Shown: positions 14,896 to 21,685, numbered from the stretch's first letter. The stretch: 21,685 nt of DNA from Comamonadaceae bacterium (GCA_947454695.1 CANGMW010000011.1:1-21685), one strand, 5' to 3'. Numbers and translations: made by a program. Notes: generated from the sequence alone by a model not told the origin.

Positions 14896-14950
14896 AACTT
14901 GGGATCTTAGTGGAGCCCCTCGCAAGCTATATTCGGGTTAGTCCCAAGTT
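14896..14950. repeat. 9-bp inverted repeat in the Mo-operon/pdxH divergent region
   Basis: AACTTGGGA (14896-14904) and TCCCAAGTT (14942-14950) are perfect inverted copies separated by 37 bases. Between them lies TATATT (14928-14933), a plausible plus-strand -10 for pdxH; on the minus strand the same stretch reads GAATATAGC. Two equal half-sites about 46 bases apart (centre to centre) flanking a promoter would suit a looping or dimeric regulator of one or both operons. No regulator gene is adjacent. Confidence 0.5.
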
Positions 14951-15006
14951 TCGAGTTATTTTTAGAAAACGGCGACACCATCCTTCGTCCCGCACCGAGC
15001 CAACCT

Positions 15007-15642
15007 ATGAATTCCATTGCCAATCTCCGTAAGAGCTATGAGCGCGCGGAACTCAACGAAGAAGCTTCGCACGCCGACCCGATGGCGCAGTTCGTCCAAT
15101 GGCTGAACGAAGCCATTGCCGCGCAGGTGCCCGAGCCCAACGCGATGACGCTGGCCACGGTGGGCAGCGATTTGCGACCGTCCACCCGCGTGGTGCTCAT
15201 CAAAGGCTATGACGAACGTGGCATTGTCTGGTACACCAACTACGACAGCCACAAAGGCCGCGAACTTGCCGGCAACCCGTTTGCCGCACTGCAGTTTCAC
15301 TGGGTTGAGTTGGAGCGCGTGGTTCGCATTGAAGGACGGGTTGAGAAAATCAGCGCGCAAGAAAGCGACGACTACTTTCACAGCCGGCCGCTGGACTCGC
15401 GCATTGGCGCCTGGGCCAGCCCGCAAAGCGAAGTGATCGCCAGCCGGGGCGTGTTGGTCACCAATGCGGCCCGCTATGCCGCCCAGTTTTTGTTGAAACC
15501 CCCGCGCCCACCGCACTGGGGGGGCTACCGGCTCATTCCCGATGCGTGGCAATTCTGGCAAGGCCGCCCCAGCCGTTTGCATGACCGACTTCGTTACACC
15601 CCGAGCGAACAAGGGTGGATCCGCGAGCGGCTGGCTCCTTAA
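15007..15642 (+). CDS. pdxH: Pyridoxamine/pyridoxine 5'-phosphate oxidase
   Basis: This FMN enzyme oxidises pyridoxamine 5'-phosphate or pyridoxine 5'-phosphate to pyridoxal 5'-phosphate, the last step and salvage route of vitamin B6 synthesis. It is 211 aa, close to the usual 210-218. Family motifs: MTLATVGSDLRPSTRVVLIKGYDERGIVWYTNYDSHKGRELAGNPFAAL (FMN-binding core, about 47-95), the LERVVRIEGRVEKIS strand, SRIGAWASPQS, PPHWGGYRLIPDAWQFWQG and the C-terminal signature RLHDRLRY with RERLAP at the end. The start MNSIANLRKSYERAEL with nearby DPMAQFVQW is the conserved opening and supports the ATG at 15007, although the Shine-Dalgarno is weak. It stands divergent from the molybdenum operon and 106 bases before the next gene. 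Confidence 0.97.
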   Translation: MNSIANLRKSYERAELNEEASHADPMAQFVQWLNEAIAAQVPEPNAMTLATVGSDLRPSTRVVLIKGYDERGIVWYTNYDSHKGRELAGNPFAALQFHWVELERVVRIEGRVEKISAQESDDYFHSRPLDSRIGAWASPQSEVIASRGVLVTNAARYAAQFLLKPPRPPHWGGYRLIPDAWQFWQGRPSRLHDRLRYTPSEQGWIRERLAP

Positions 15643-15748
15643 ACACCCTGACGCCCTGTCACCCTTAAGGGGCAAACCCTGATTCTTTTTTTCAGGTGCG
15701 ACCCTAAGATGCGCTTCTTCGAAACCCACATCCACAAAGGGAGACACC

Positions 15749-16588
15749 ATGAAAATTTCTCATTGGCTCAAAATGTCCGCCGCCCTCAGCGCGGCTTTGC
15801 TGCTGAGCGCCACCGGCCATGCGCAATCAGCGCCTGAAGGCAAAACCGAATTGCTCTGGCTGGGTCAAGCCAGTTTCCGCATCAAGTCGCCTGGCGGCAA
15901 AGTCATCGTGGTCGACCCCTGGCTCAGCGGCGGCCCCAAGACACCCGCCCCTTACAAAACCGACTTGTCGGCCCTGGGCAAGGTCGATGTGCTCTTGGTC
16001 ACCCATGCGCACGTAGACCACATTGGGGACGCGCCTGCCATTGCCAAACTCAACAACACCAAGCTGTATGGCCCGGCCGACATGGTCACGCCGCTCATCA
16101 CGCTGGGGCTGATCCCCGCAGAGCTGGGTCACCGCTTTAACAAAACCGGCAGCGTCAAGCCCGCCCCCGGCATCAAAGTGACCGCCGTGGCCGCCGAACA
16201 TTCTTCCTTGCTCGTCTGGAAAAACCCGGCCACCGACAAGATGGAATCGCACCCCGCCGGTGAACCGGTGGGCTACATCATCGAGATGGAAAACGGTTTC
16301 AAGATCTGGCACATGGGCGATACCGGTTTGTTTGGCGACATGAAGTTCATCAGCGAACACTACAAGCCTGACCTCGTGCTCATGCCCATCGGCGGCAATT
16401 TCACCATGGGCCCGGAAGACGCGGCCTTCGCCGTGAAAACCTGGATCAAACCCAAAAACGTGATCCCGATGCACTACAACTCCAACCCCCTCACCCCCGG
16501 CACGGTGGCGGAGTTCCAGGCTGCCATGCAAGGCAGCACCGGCACGCGGATTGTGCCGATGACCGAAGGTCAAAAAGTCGAGTTCTAA
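15749..16588 (+). CDS. Exported metallo-beta-lactamase-fold hydrolase (UlaG/UPF0173-like)
   Basis: The product is 279 aa, preceded by AAAGGGAGA. It starts with a clear signal peptide (MKISHWLKMSAALSAALLLSATGHA, likely cut after Ala25), so the mature enzyme should be periplasmic. The metal site HxHxDH is THAHVDHIGD (His86, His88, Asp90, His91), with further probable ligands His151, Asp191 in HMGDTGLFGD and His242 in PMHYNSNP. The opening LLWLGQASFRIKSPGGKVIVVDPWLSG and the closing IPMHYN block are those of the UPF0173/UlaG lactonase-like group, not of true beta-lactamases. Substrate is unknown; cytoplasmic relatives include L-ascorbate-6-phosphate lactonase. Its TAA overlaps the stop of the convergent TonB-receptor gene. 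Confidence 0.9.
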   Translation: MKISHWLKMSAALSAALLLSATGHAQSAPEGKTELLWLGQASFRIKSPGGKVIVVDPWLSGGPKTPAPYKTDLSALGKVDVLLVTHAHVDHIGDAPAIAKLNNTKLYGPADMVTPLITLGLIPAELGHRFNKTGSVKPAPGIKVTAVAAEHSSLLVWKNPATDKMESHPAGEPVGYIIEMENGFKIWHMGDTGLFGDMKFISEHYKPDLVLMPIGGNFTMGPEDAAFAVKTWIKPKNVIPMHYNSNPLTPGTVAEFQAAMQGSTGTRIVPMTEGQKVEF

Positions 16589-18576
16589 AAGCTCAGCTGC
16601 AAACCGAGCTTGAGACTGCGCCCGGGCAAGGGCGACTTGCCCGGCGCGGTCTGCGTCAAAATGGAGCTGGCTGAATAGGCCAGCGCATCGCCCGCGTTGT
16701 CCAAACGGGCATACCACAGCAGCTGGTTTTTTCCCACACGGTCGCGCCAGGTCATGGCGGCATGCCACAAGGTGTAGCCGTCAACGGCCAATTGCCCTGG
16801 CGGTACCCGGTCTTGCGCGGCCCATTGGTCAACGCCTAGGCGCGCACTCAGATCCCCGCGGGTCCACAGCACCGTGGCCCCGGTACGCATGGGCGCGATA
16901 CGCGGCAAGGGCTGGCCGGTGCTCTGGTCATCTGCCTGCACCCGGTCCCAGCGCCAGGCCAGGTCCAGGGTTTGCGCGCCATCGAGCAAGCGCTGTTGAC
17001 CGTTGAGCTCCAGCCCCACAAAACGCGCCTGCACCTGGGTGTAGGTGTACTCGGGCACGGGCGCGGCCAGGTTGCTGGCTTGCAAGCTGATGAAGTTGCT
17101 GAATTGATTCACGAAGGCCTGAACGCTGGCCGAATGGGCGCCCTGCTTCCAGCTCAGGCCCACATCCGCGTTGGTGGCGCGTTCCACGTCGAGCTTGTCA
17201 GACCCGATTTCATAACTGTGGGTGGCCACATGCACGCCATGGGCAAACAACTCATAGTCTTTGGGCGCACGCTCGCTTGAGGACACATTGGCATTAACTT
17301 GCCAGCGGGGCGCTACCGGCCAGACCACGCCCACAGCGAAATTGCTCGGCGTGAAATTGCGTGTGGCCGGCACAAAGCGCGGCAGTTGCGGGTTGCCTAA
17401 TGAAGCCACTTGCACGGCGCCTAGTCGGGCGCCAAAGTTCAATTGCCCCCAAGACAAACCGAGTGACTCATTGGCAAAGAGCGCACTTTGCGCAGTGCGG
17501 CTGTAAGGCGCAAAGGCTTCTTGTCCATCCGCAGAGAAACGGTTGTCCTCCAGTTGCACACCCAGGACGCCACTCAGACGACCCCACGGGGTGTGCCGGG
17601 CTTGCAAGCGCATATCCTGCCCTTCGCTTTTAAACACCGTGCCGGGCGTTCCTGCGTTGAGCTCCACGTGCTGGTAATCGCTGCGACTGAACTGGGCTTT
17701 GAGACTTTGCACAGGTCCGCTCAAATCGCGCACCTCGCCTTCAATGGCCAGGCGGCTGCTGTGCATGTCGATGGTCACCTCGTCTTCGGCGACCGTCCCG
17801 TACCGGCTGCCATAGTTGGACACCGAGGCGCCCAGATAACCTCGGTCGAAAAACAGCGAGCCGCCCAAGGCGCCGCCGAAGGCTTCACTGGCGGAATTAC
17901 AAATACTGCGCTGGGTGGAAGTCACACCCCCGCGCGTGCAGATCAGCGAGACGGGCACCGCCACGTCGCGGGTATTGCGCGACATGGCATCGGCATGCAA
18001 GGCGTACTGCTGGTTGCCGGTCTCCAGCAAGACCGCACCGCTTTGCTCCCGGTTGCCGCTGGCCAGCCCCACGTCCGTCTTACCGGTCACACCACCTTGG
18101 GCATCGAACAAGGGTTCGCGCGGGATGCGGTTGTCCACCACATTGATCACCGTGCCTGCAGCCGAGCCACCGTATTGCAAGGCAGCCGGCCCCCGCAGCA
18201 CCTCGATGCGCTCCACCGTGAGCGGGTCAATGGCCACCGCGTGGTCGTAGCTCAGCCCCGAGACATCGTTGCTGGCGCCCCCGTTGTTGACGATGCGCAA
18301 ACGGTCGCCGTCCTGGCCGCGCACAATCGGTCGGCTGGCATTGGGGCCAAAGTAGGTGCTGCTCACGCCCGGCGTGCCGTCCAAGGTTTCGCCCAGGGAG
18401 GATTTGGCGCGCAAGAGCAACTCAGGGCCGCTGTATTGCGCTGCTGGTGCATCGGGCGATGCAGCACCGGTGACGGTAACCGGCGCCAGTGTGGTGGTGG
18501 TTTGCGCCTCCACAGGGGCTGCGTATACGCCCCCCAGCAGGGAGCCGCATAACGCCATTCGACGAACAATTTGCAT
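16585..18576 (-). CDS. TonB-dependent outer-membrane receptor, ZnuD-like
   Basis: A 663-aa outer-membrane receptor from the ATG at 18576, which follows AAGGAATTGATC; codons upstream to 18744 do not look like protein. It has a signal peptide (about 1-24, ending VEA), a TonB-box-like LAPVTVTGA (30-38), and a plug with SSLGETLDGTPGVSSTYFGPNASRP, then VRGQDGDRLRIVNNG, DHAVAIDPLTVERIEVLRGPAALQYGG and NRIPRE. The barrel ends in Phe (LKLGLQLSF). These plug phrases and the barrel segment YELFAHGVHVATHSYEIG are typical of the ZnuD zinc-receptor group. An extracellular loop has Cys213 and Cys226, a likely disulfide. Zinc (or another metal complex) uptake is inferred. No Zur box is recognised upstream. 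A small membrane protein gene precedes it by 62 bases on the same strand. Confidence 0.93.
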   Translation of the reverse strand: MQIVRRMALCGSLLGGVYAAPVEAQTTTTLAPVTVTGAASPDAPAAQYSGPELLLRAKSSLGETLDGTPGVSSTYFGPNASRPIVRGQDGDRLRIVNNGGASNDVSGLSYDHAVAIDPLTVERIEVLRGPAALQYGGSAAGTVINVVDNRIPREPLFDAQGGVTGKTDVGLASGNREQSGAVLLETGNQQYALHADAMSRNTRDVAVPVSLICTRGGVTSTQRSICNSASEAFGGALGGSLFFDRGYLGASVSNYGSRYGTVAEDEVTIDMHSSRLAIEGEVRDLSGPVQSLKAQFSRSDYQHVELNAGTPGTVFKSEGQDMRLQARHTPWGRLSGVLGVQLEDNRFSADGQEAFAPYSRTAQSALFANESLGLSWGQLNFGARLGAVQVASLGNPQLPRFVPATRNFTPSNFAVGVVWPVAPRWQVNANVSSSERAPKDYELFAHGVHVATHSYEIGSDKLDVERATNADVGLSWKQGAHSASVQAFVNQFSNFISLQASNLAAPVPEYTYTQVQARFVGLELNGQQRLLDGAQTLDLAWRWDRVQADDQSTGQPLPRIAPMRTGATVLWTRGDLSARLGVDQWAAQDRVPPGQLAVDGYTLWHAAMTWRDRVGKNQLLWYARLDNAGDALAYSASSILTQTAPGKSPLPGRSLKLGLQLSF

Positions 18577-18638
18577 GATCAATTCCTTGAATTCAAAAAC
18601 CAGCGACGGCGCGCTGCGCGCATCGCCAAAGTAACGGT

Positions 18639-19127
18639 TTAGAAATTCAAAGGAGGACCACGTGCTGTCACCAGCACAGCGCCGGGCGTGTGGCAGTGCG
18701 CGACGGGAGATGCTAAGAACGTTGCAAAGACTTGAGCAGCCCACAACAAGGGAGCCGCCGTGAGGACATCAGACACGCCGAATTGGTCGTAGAGCCGGCA
18801 GTCTGGGTCCGACTTTGCGGGCGTGGCCACATGGGCCAGAACCCCGGTTGGCGTACTCAGGGCGGGCTCAGCTGCATCGCGCGCCACAGCGCCGAAAGCT
18901 GGGGAGGCTTCAACTTTGGCCCTCCCTTGGATGACGGGACTTGTTAGCGCCGAAGTCTGCAGTGCCTTGTGAACCTGCACTCCCGCCAACGCAGGCACCG
19001 GCACATGCACGACGCGGTGCACCATGCCCAGCCACTGCGAACACAGCAGGGCCAGCACGAGCACACACGCCAGCACTTGCGCAGCGTGGCGCGTGGGACG
19101 GGCAGTGCGGGTCAGCTGGGCGTGCAT
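18639..19127 (-). CDS. Small membrane-anchored His/Cys-containing protein upstream of the TonB receptor
   Basis: A 162-aa protein with no assigned function. An N-terminal hydrophobic segment (residues 16-35, VLACVLVLALLCSQWLGMVH) is a signal anchor or uncleaved signal, followed by HRVVHVPVP. A low-complexity Ala/Val-rich middle follows. Then comes DCRLYDQFGVSDVLTAAPLLW, which I recognise as recurring in short proteins coded beside metal-type TonB receptors in Burkholderiales. A second weakly hydrophobic stretch and a C-terminal HCHTPGAVLVTARGPPLNF follow. The paired His residues and the Cys could bind a metal in the periplasm. It resembles DUF2946-type proteins in size and in the RGPP ending. 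It shares strand with the receptor (62-base gap) and probably its transcript. Function in metal uptake is inferred from context only. Confidence 0.75.
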   Translation of the reverse strand: MHAQLTRTARPTRHAAQVLACVLVLALLCSQWLGMVHRVVHVPVPALAGVQVHKALQTSALTSPVIQGRAKVEASPAFGAVARDAAEPALSTPTGVLAHVATPAKSDPDCRLYDQFGVSDVLTAAPLLWAAQVFATFLASPVAHCHTPGAVLVTARGPPLNF

Positions 19128-19171
19128 AAGTCGTGAGTGTGCCTGAAGTCCATCTGTGCCTGTCGTGCGAC

Positions 19172-19186
19172 CGCGCTGGCAGCGCG
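19172..19186 (-). other. GC-rich hairpin just after msrA
   Basis: CGCGCT (19172-19177) and AGCGCG (19181-19186) form a perfect 6-bp stem with a 3-base loop, starting 5 bases after the msrA stop on the minus strand. No T-tract follows, so it is not a standard terminator. It could cause partial termination or mRNA 3'-end stabilisation between msrA and the following gene. Confidence 0.4.
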
Positions 19187-19191
19187 CAGGC

Positions 19192-19731
19192 TCAATTCAG
19201 CAGGCTCGCGAATTGTTGTCGGAATTTAGCCACTTTGGGGCCGACCACGAACGAGCAGTAGCCCTGATTGGGGTGCTGCTCGTAATAGTCCTGGTGGTAA
19301 TCCTCGGCGGCCCAATAGTTGGTCAGCGGCAGCACTTCGGTCACCAAAGGTGCATCGAACAGCCGGGATGCCGTGATGTCGGCGATGAGGGCTTGCGCGG
19401 TTTGCGCCTGTTCGGGACTTGAGAAATAAATCCCGCTGCGGTACTGCGTCCCCACGTCGTTGCCCTGGCGGTTCAGCGTGGTGGGGTCATGGATGGCAAA
19501 AAAGATGGACAGAATCTGGTGCAAGCTGATCTGCGAGGGATCAAGGGTCAGCCGCACCACTTCGTTGTGCCCGGTCGTGCCGCTGCACACCTGCTCATAA
19601 CTGGGGCGCTGCACATGGCCGTTGCAATAGCCGCTTTCCACATCCAGCACGCCGCGCACCCGCACATAAACGGCTTCGGTACACCAAAAGCAGCCACCGC
19701 CCAGGGTGATGATTTCAGAGGCTTGGGTCAT
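19192..19731 (-). CDS. msrA: Peptide-methionine (S)-S-oxide reductase MsrA
   Basis: The enzyme repairs oxidised methionine (S-epimer) in proteins using thioredoxin. It is 179 aa from the ATG at 19731; the frame continues to 19836 from a TTG, but the added residues are not family-like. The active-site motif is GGGCFWCTEA with nucleophile Cys14. Other hallmarks are VESGYCNGH, HNEVVRLTLDP, FFAIHDPTTLNRQGNDVGTQYRSGIY and EDYHQDYY. A C-terminal resolving cysteine is likely Cys159 in GYCSFVV. No signal peptide, so cytoplasmic. It is transcribed away from the TetR-type gene, and a candidate operator lies in the 121-base gap. The next gene on the strand starts 64 bases after its stop. Confidence 0.96.
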   Translation of the reverse strand: MTQASEIITLGGGCFWCTEAVYVRVRGVLDVESGYCNGHVQRPSYEQVCSGTTGHNEVVRLTLDPSQISLHQILSIFFAIHDPTTLNRQGNDVGTQYRSGIYFSSPEQAQTAQALIADITASRLFDAPLVTEVLPLTNYWAAEDYHQDYYEQHPNQGYCSFVVGPKVAKFRQQFASLLN

Positions 19732-19825
19732 CGTGGGTTCCACATCGTTCAACAAGTGAGGCTGTGATCTTACTGGTGTGCGCGATGGCCCCATTGCCTT
19801 GACGCCATAGCGGTGGCCGGTTACA

Positions 19826-19847
19826 TTAATAACCAATCAGTCATTAA
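19826..19847. promoter_or_regulatory. Candidate operator: imperfect 22-bp palindrome before the TetR-type gene
   Basis: The 22 bases have the form TTAAT-N-AC-NN-AT-NN-GT-N-ATTAA; 16 of 22 positions are symmetric. It lies in the msrA/tetR divergent gap and ends 5 bases before the TTG start. TetR repressors usually bind palindromes of this size overlapping their own promoter, so autoregulation is a fair inference. The minus-strand TATTAA within it might also be an msrA -10, which would put msrA under the same control. Confidence 0.5.
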
Positions 19848-19852
19848 AAATC

Positions 19853-20530
19853 TTGATCTCCAAACTCCTGTCTGACACCTGCGCCACGGTGCGCACCAAG
19901 CACGCGCGCCGCAAGGAAGCCCGCCCGGGCGAACTGTTGGCGGCCGCACTGGAATTGTTTGTCGAAAAAGGCTTTGCCGCCACCAAGGCGGAAGAAGTCG
20001 CGCGCCGCGCCGGGGTGTCCAAGGGCACCTTGTTTCTGTATTTCGCCAGCAAAGAAGAGCTCTTCAAGGCCGTGGTGCGTGAAAACATTGCCGAGCGTTT
20101 CCCCCAATGGAATGCCGAGCTCGAAGCCTACAGCGGCAGCTCGGCCGAACTGCTGCGCTACAGCATGCAGCAATGGTGGGCCCGCGTGGGTTCCACCAAA
20201 GCCGCGGGACTGGCCAAGCTGATGATGAGCGAGGCCAGCAACTTCCCTGACTTGGCCGCCTTCTACCAACGTGAAGTGATCCAGCCCGGCCATGAACTGA
20301 TCCGGCGCATCCTGCAGCGCGGCGTGGACAAGGGTGAATTCCGCGGTATCGACATGCAATACGGCGTGTACATCGTGCTCGCGCCCATGATCTTCATGAT
20401 GACGTGGCAGCCGGCGATGGGCGCAAGTTTGAGTCCCAATGACACTTTGGATCCGCAAAAATACCTCGACGCGCAGGTCGATGCCCTTTTATTGGGGCTT
20501 TGCCGAACAGACCGCCCGCACACGACGTGA
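19853..20530 (+). CDS. TetR/AcrR-family transcriptional regulator
   Basis: Up to 225 aa. The N-terminal TetR DNA-binding domain is clear: ARRKEARPGELLAAALELFVEKGFAATKAEEVARRAGVSKGTLFLYFASKEELFKAVVREN, with the helix-turn-helix at about residues 45-66. The remaining part is a helical ligand and dimer domain with no family-specific motif I can name. The start is uncertain: TTG 19853 is the first possible, and GTG 19889 gives a protein starting closer to the ARRKEARPGE block found at the N-terminus of relatives. Neither has a Shine-Dalgarno, and no ATG is available. It lies 34 bases upstream of an RND adaptor gene on the same strand, so it most likely represses that efflux operon and itself through the palindrome just upstream. 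Confidence 0.92.
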   Translation: MISKLLSDTCATVRTKHARRKEARPGELLAAALELFVEKGFAATKAEEVARRAGVSKGTLFLYFASKEELFKAVVRENIAERFPQWNAELEAYSGSSAELLRYSMQQWWARVGSTKAAGLAKLMMSEASNFPDLAAFYQREVIQPGHELIRRILQRGVDKGEFRGIDMQYGVYIVLAPMIFMMTWQPAMGASLSPNDTLDPQKYLDAQVDALLLGLCRTDRPHTT

Positions 20531-20564
20531 CACATTTGAGCAAGCAAGGGAAAAGGAAACAACA

Positions 20565-21685
20565 ATGAAACGATGGTTGAAATGGGGCGCAATCGCCCTG
20601 GTGGTGGTGCTGTTGGCCCTGGGAGTATTGCGCGCCCTCTCCAACCGCAGTGCACAACAAAAGTCATTGACCGCACCGGTGGCGCAATCGGTGGTGGAAC
20701 TGGCCGCGACCGATGTGGTGCGGGTCCAGTCGCGCGAGTTGTCGCAAGGCCTGGCCATATCCGGCGCGCTCAAGGCTATCAACTCAGCGGTCGTGAAGGC
20801 CCGTGTGGCGGGTGAGTTGCAAGGCCTCCTGGTGCGTGAGGGCGACAGCGTCCAAGCCGGGCAAGTGCTGGCCAAAGTGGACCCGACCGAATACTTGGCG
20901 CGCCTGCGCCAAGCGCAGGAGCAAGCCGATGCCGCCAAGTCGCAAATTGAAATTGCACAACGGCAATACGACAACAACAACGCGCTGGTGAATCAGGGCT
21001 TCATTTCCAAAACGGCGCTGGACACGTCTGCCAGCACGCTGCTGGGTGCGCAAGCCACCTATAAAGCAGCGCTGGCCGCCATGGATGTGGCCAAGAAAGC
21101 CGTGGACGACTGTGTGCTGCGCGCGCCCCTGAGCGGGCAAGTGTCGCAGCGGCTGGCCCAGCCCGGCGAGCGTGTGTCGGTGGACGCACGCATTGTGGAA
21201 GTGCTGGACTTGAGCAGCATGGAGGTAGAGGCCGTTTTGAGTGCTGCGGAATCGGTCAACGTGCAGGTGGGCCAGCAAGCGTTACTGAAAATTGAAGGGA
21301 CCCCGCAAGCGGTGACGGCTCGTGTGGTGCGTGTCAGCCCCAGCACGCAAGTGGGTAACCGCAGCGTCTTGGCCTATTTGCGCATTGAAAAACCAGTGGG
21401 CTTGCGACAAGGTTTGTTTGCCGAAGGTAGTTTGAACATCGGGCACGGATCGGGCCTGGTGGTGCCTTTGAATACGGTGCGTACCGACAAACCAGCCCCC
21501 TATGTGCAAGTGGTTGAGAACCATGTCGTCGTGCACAAACCCGTCAGCACCGGCATCCGCGGCGAGGCAGCTGGCCAGGCGCTGGTGGTGATCCAAGGAT
21601 TACCCGAGAACACGGTGGTCATCAGCGGCCTTTTAGGCACTTTGCGTGAAGGCACCCAGGTGCGCTTTACCGCCAGTAACAATGC
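20565..21685 (+). CDS. Efflux RND transporter periplasmic adaptor (membrane-fusion) protein, 3'-truncated
   Basis: The frame is open from the ATG at 20565 to the window end (373 codons and two bases); AAGGA about 8 bases upstream marks the start. An N-terminal membrane anchor (residues 7-27, WGAIALVVVLLALGVLRAL) lacks a lipobox cysteine, so the protein is anchored rather than lipidated. The lipoyl half-motif KARVAGELQGLLVREGDSVQAGQVLAKVDP (about 78-107) leads into an alpha-hairpin (108-180, rich in Gln/Ala). The second lipoyl half follows, LRAPLSGQVSQRLAQPGERVSV (about 185-206). The beta-barrel (VEVLDLSSMEVEAVLSAAES) and membrane-proximal domain (VVPLNTVRTDKPAPYVQVVE) come after. It bridges an inner-membrane RND pump to an outer-membrane channel. 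The pump gene is expected just to the right. Substrate unknown; control by the TetR-type regulator is inferred. Confidence 0.94.
   Translation, partial: MKRWLKWGAIALVVVLLALGVLRALSNRSAQQKSLTAPVAQSVVELAATDVVRVQSRELSQGLAISGALKAINSAVVKARVAGELQGLLVREGDSVQAGQVLAKVDPTEYLARLRQAQEQADAAKSQIEIAQRQYDNNNALVNQGFISKTALDTSASTLLGAQATYKAALAAMDVAKKAVDDCVLRAPLSGQVSQRLAQPGERVSVDARIVEVLDLSSMEVEAVLSAAESVNVQVGQQALLKIEGTPQAVTARVVRVSPSTQVGNRSVLAYLRIEKPVGLRQGLFAEGSLNIGHGSGLVVPLNTVRTDKPAPYVQVVENHVVVHKPVSTGIRGEAAGQALVVIQGLPENTVVISGLLGTLREGTQVRFTASNN

Noticed and set aside
15662..15696. Possible terminator after pdxH (CCCTTAAGGG palindrome and T7 run)
   Set aside because: The palindrome stem is only three pairs when a loop is allowed, the T-run is 14 bases away, and a second CCTGA/TCAGG pairing would put the T-run in its loop. 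Not a convincing intrinsic terminator.
15827..16768. 313-codon minus-strand frame opposite the exported hydrolase
   Set aside because: It runs antisense to a gene with a signal peptide and a complete metal site, and no family is recognised in it.
17488..18552. 354-codon plus-strand frame opposite the TonB receptor
   Set aside because: Antisense shadow of a well-supported receptor gene.

Overview
The window reads as chromosomal DNA of a betaproteobacterium, most likely a Burkholderiales member of the family Comamonadaceae (Limnohabitans/Rhodoferax-like). This rests on the GC-rich coding sequence, the protein styles (PdxH, GloA, EttA, a DUF1631 protein, a RhlE helicase with a glycine-rich tail) and the gene combinations. 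The placement comes from recognising families, not from a database search. I see no rRNA, tRNA, CRISPR array, insertion sequence, integrase or prophage gene.

Layout. (1) 1-2717, + strand: the last three genes of a general L-amino-acid ABC importer (aapQ-aapM-aapP). The first permease is cut by the left edge and the binding-protein gene presumably lies further left. (2) 2751-3764: a DmpA/P1-family N-terminal-nucleophile peptidase. (3) 3768-3920: an array of degenerate tandem hairpin units that includes two near-identical intrinsic terminators for the gene to their right. (4) 3949-8169, - strand: ettA (ABC-F translation factor), and upstream of it a large DUF1631 protein of unknown function. 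(5) 8506-10645, + strand: rhlE with a strong terminator, then gloA (glyoxalase I). (6) 10672-14851, - strand: a four-gene molybdenum hydroxylase operon. It runs [2Fe-2S] subunit, Tat-exported Mo subunit, XdhC-type cofactor maturation protein, MocA-like cytidylyltransferase. (7) 15007-16588, + strand: pdxH, then an exported metallo-beta-lactamase-fold protein. (8) 16585-19731, - strand: msrA, a small His/Cys-containing membrane protein, and a ZnuD-like TonB-dependent receptor whose stop codon overlaps that of the convergent metallo-beta-lactamase gene. (9) 19853 to the right edge, + strand: a TetR-type regulator followed by an RND efflux membrane-fusion (adaptor) protein cut by the window end.

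How the parts work together. The Aap importer and the peptidase fit scavenging of amino acids and small amides. The molybdenum operon carries both enzyme subunits and two cofactor-handling proteins, so it looks self-contained except for an electron acceptor. The ZnuD-like receptor and the small protein upstream of it form a probable metal-acquisition pair. The TetR gene and the adaptor form a typical self-regulated efflux operon, with a candidate operator in the msrA-tetR gap.

Most genes are ordinary housekeeping or accessory genes. I found no convincing new defence, mobile or RNA-guided system. The items most worth a second look are the terminator-like tandem array at 3768-3920, the DUF1631 protein, the small protein beside the TonB receptor, the exported lactonase-fold protein, and several inverted repeats in divergent intergenic regions.
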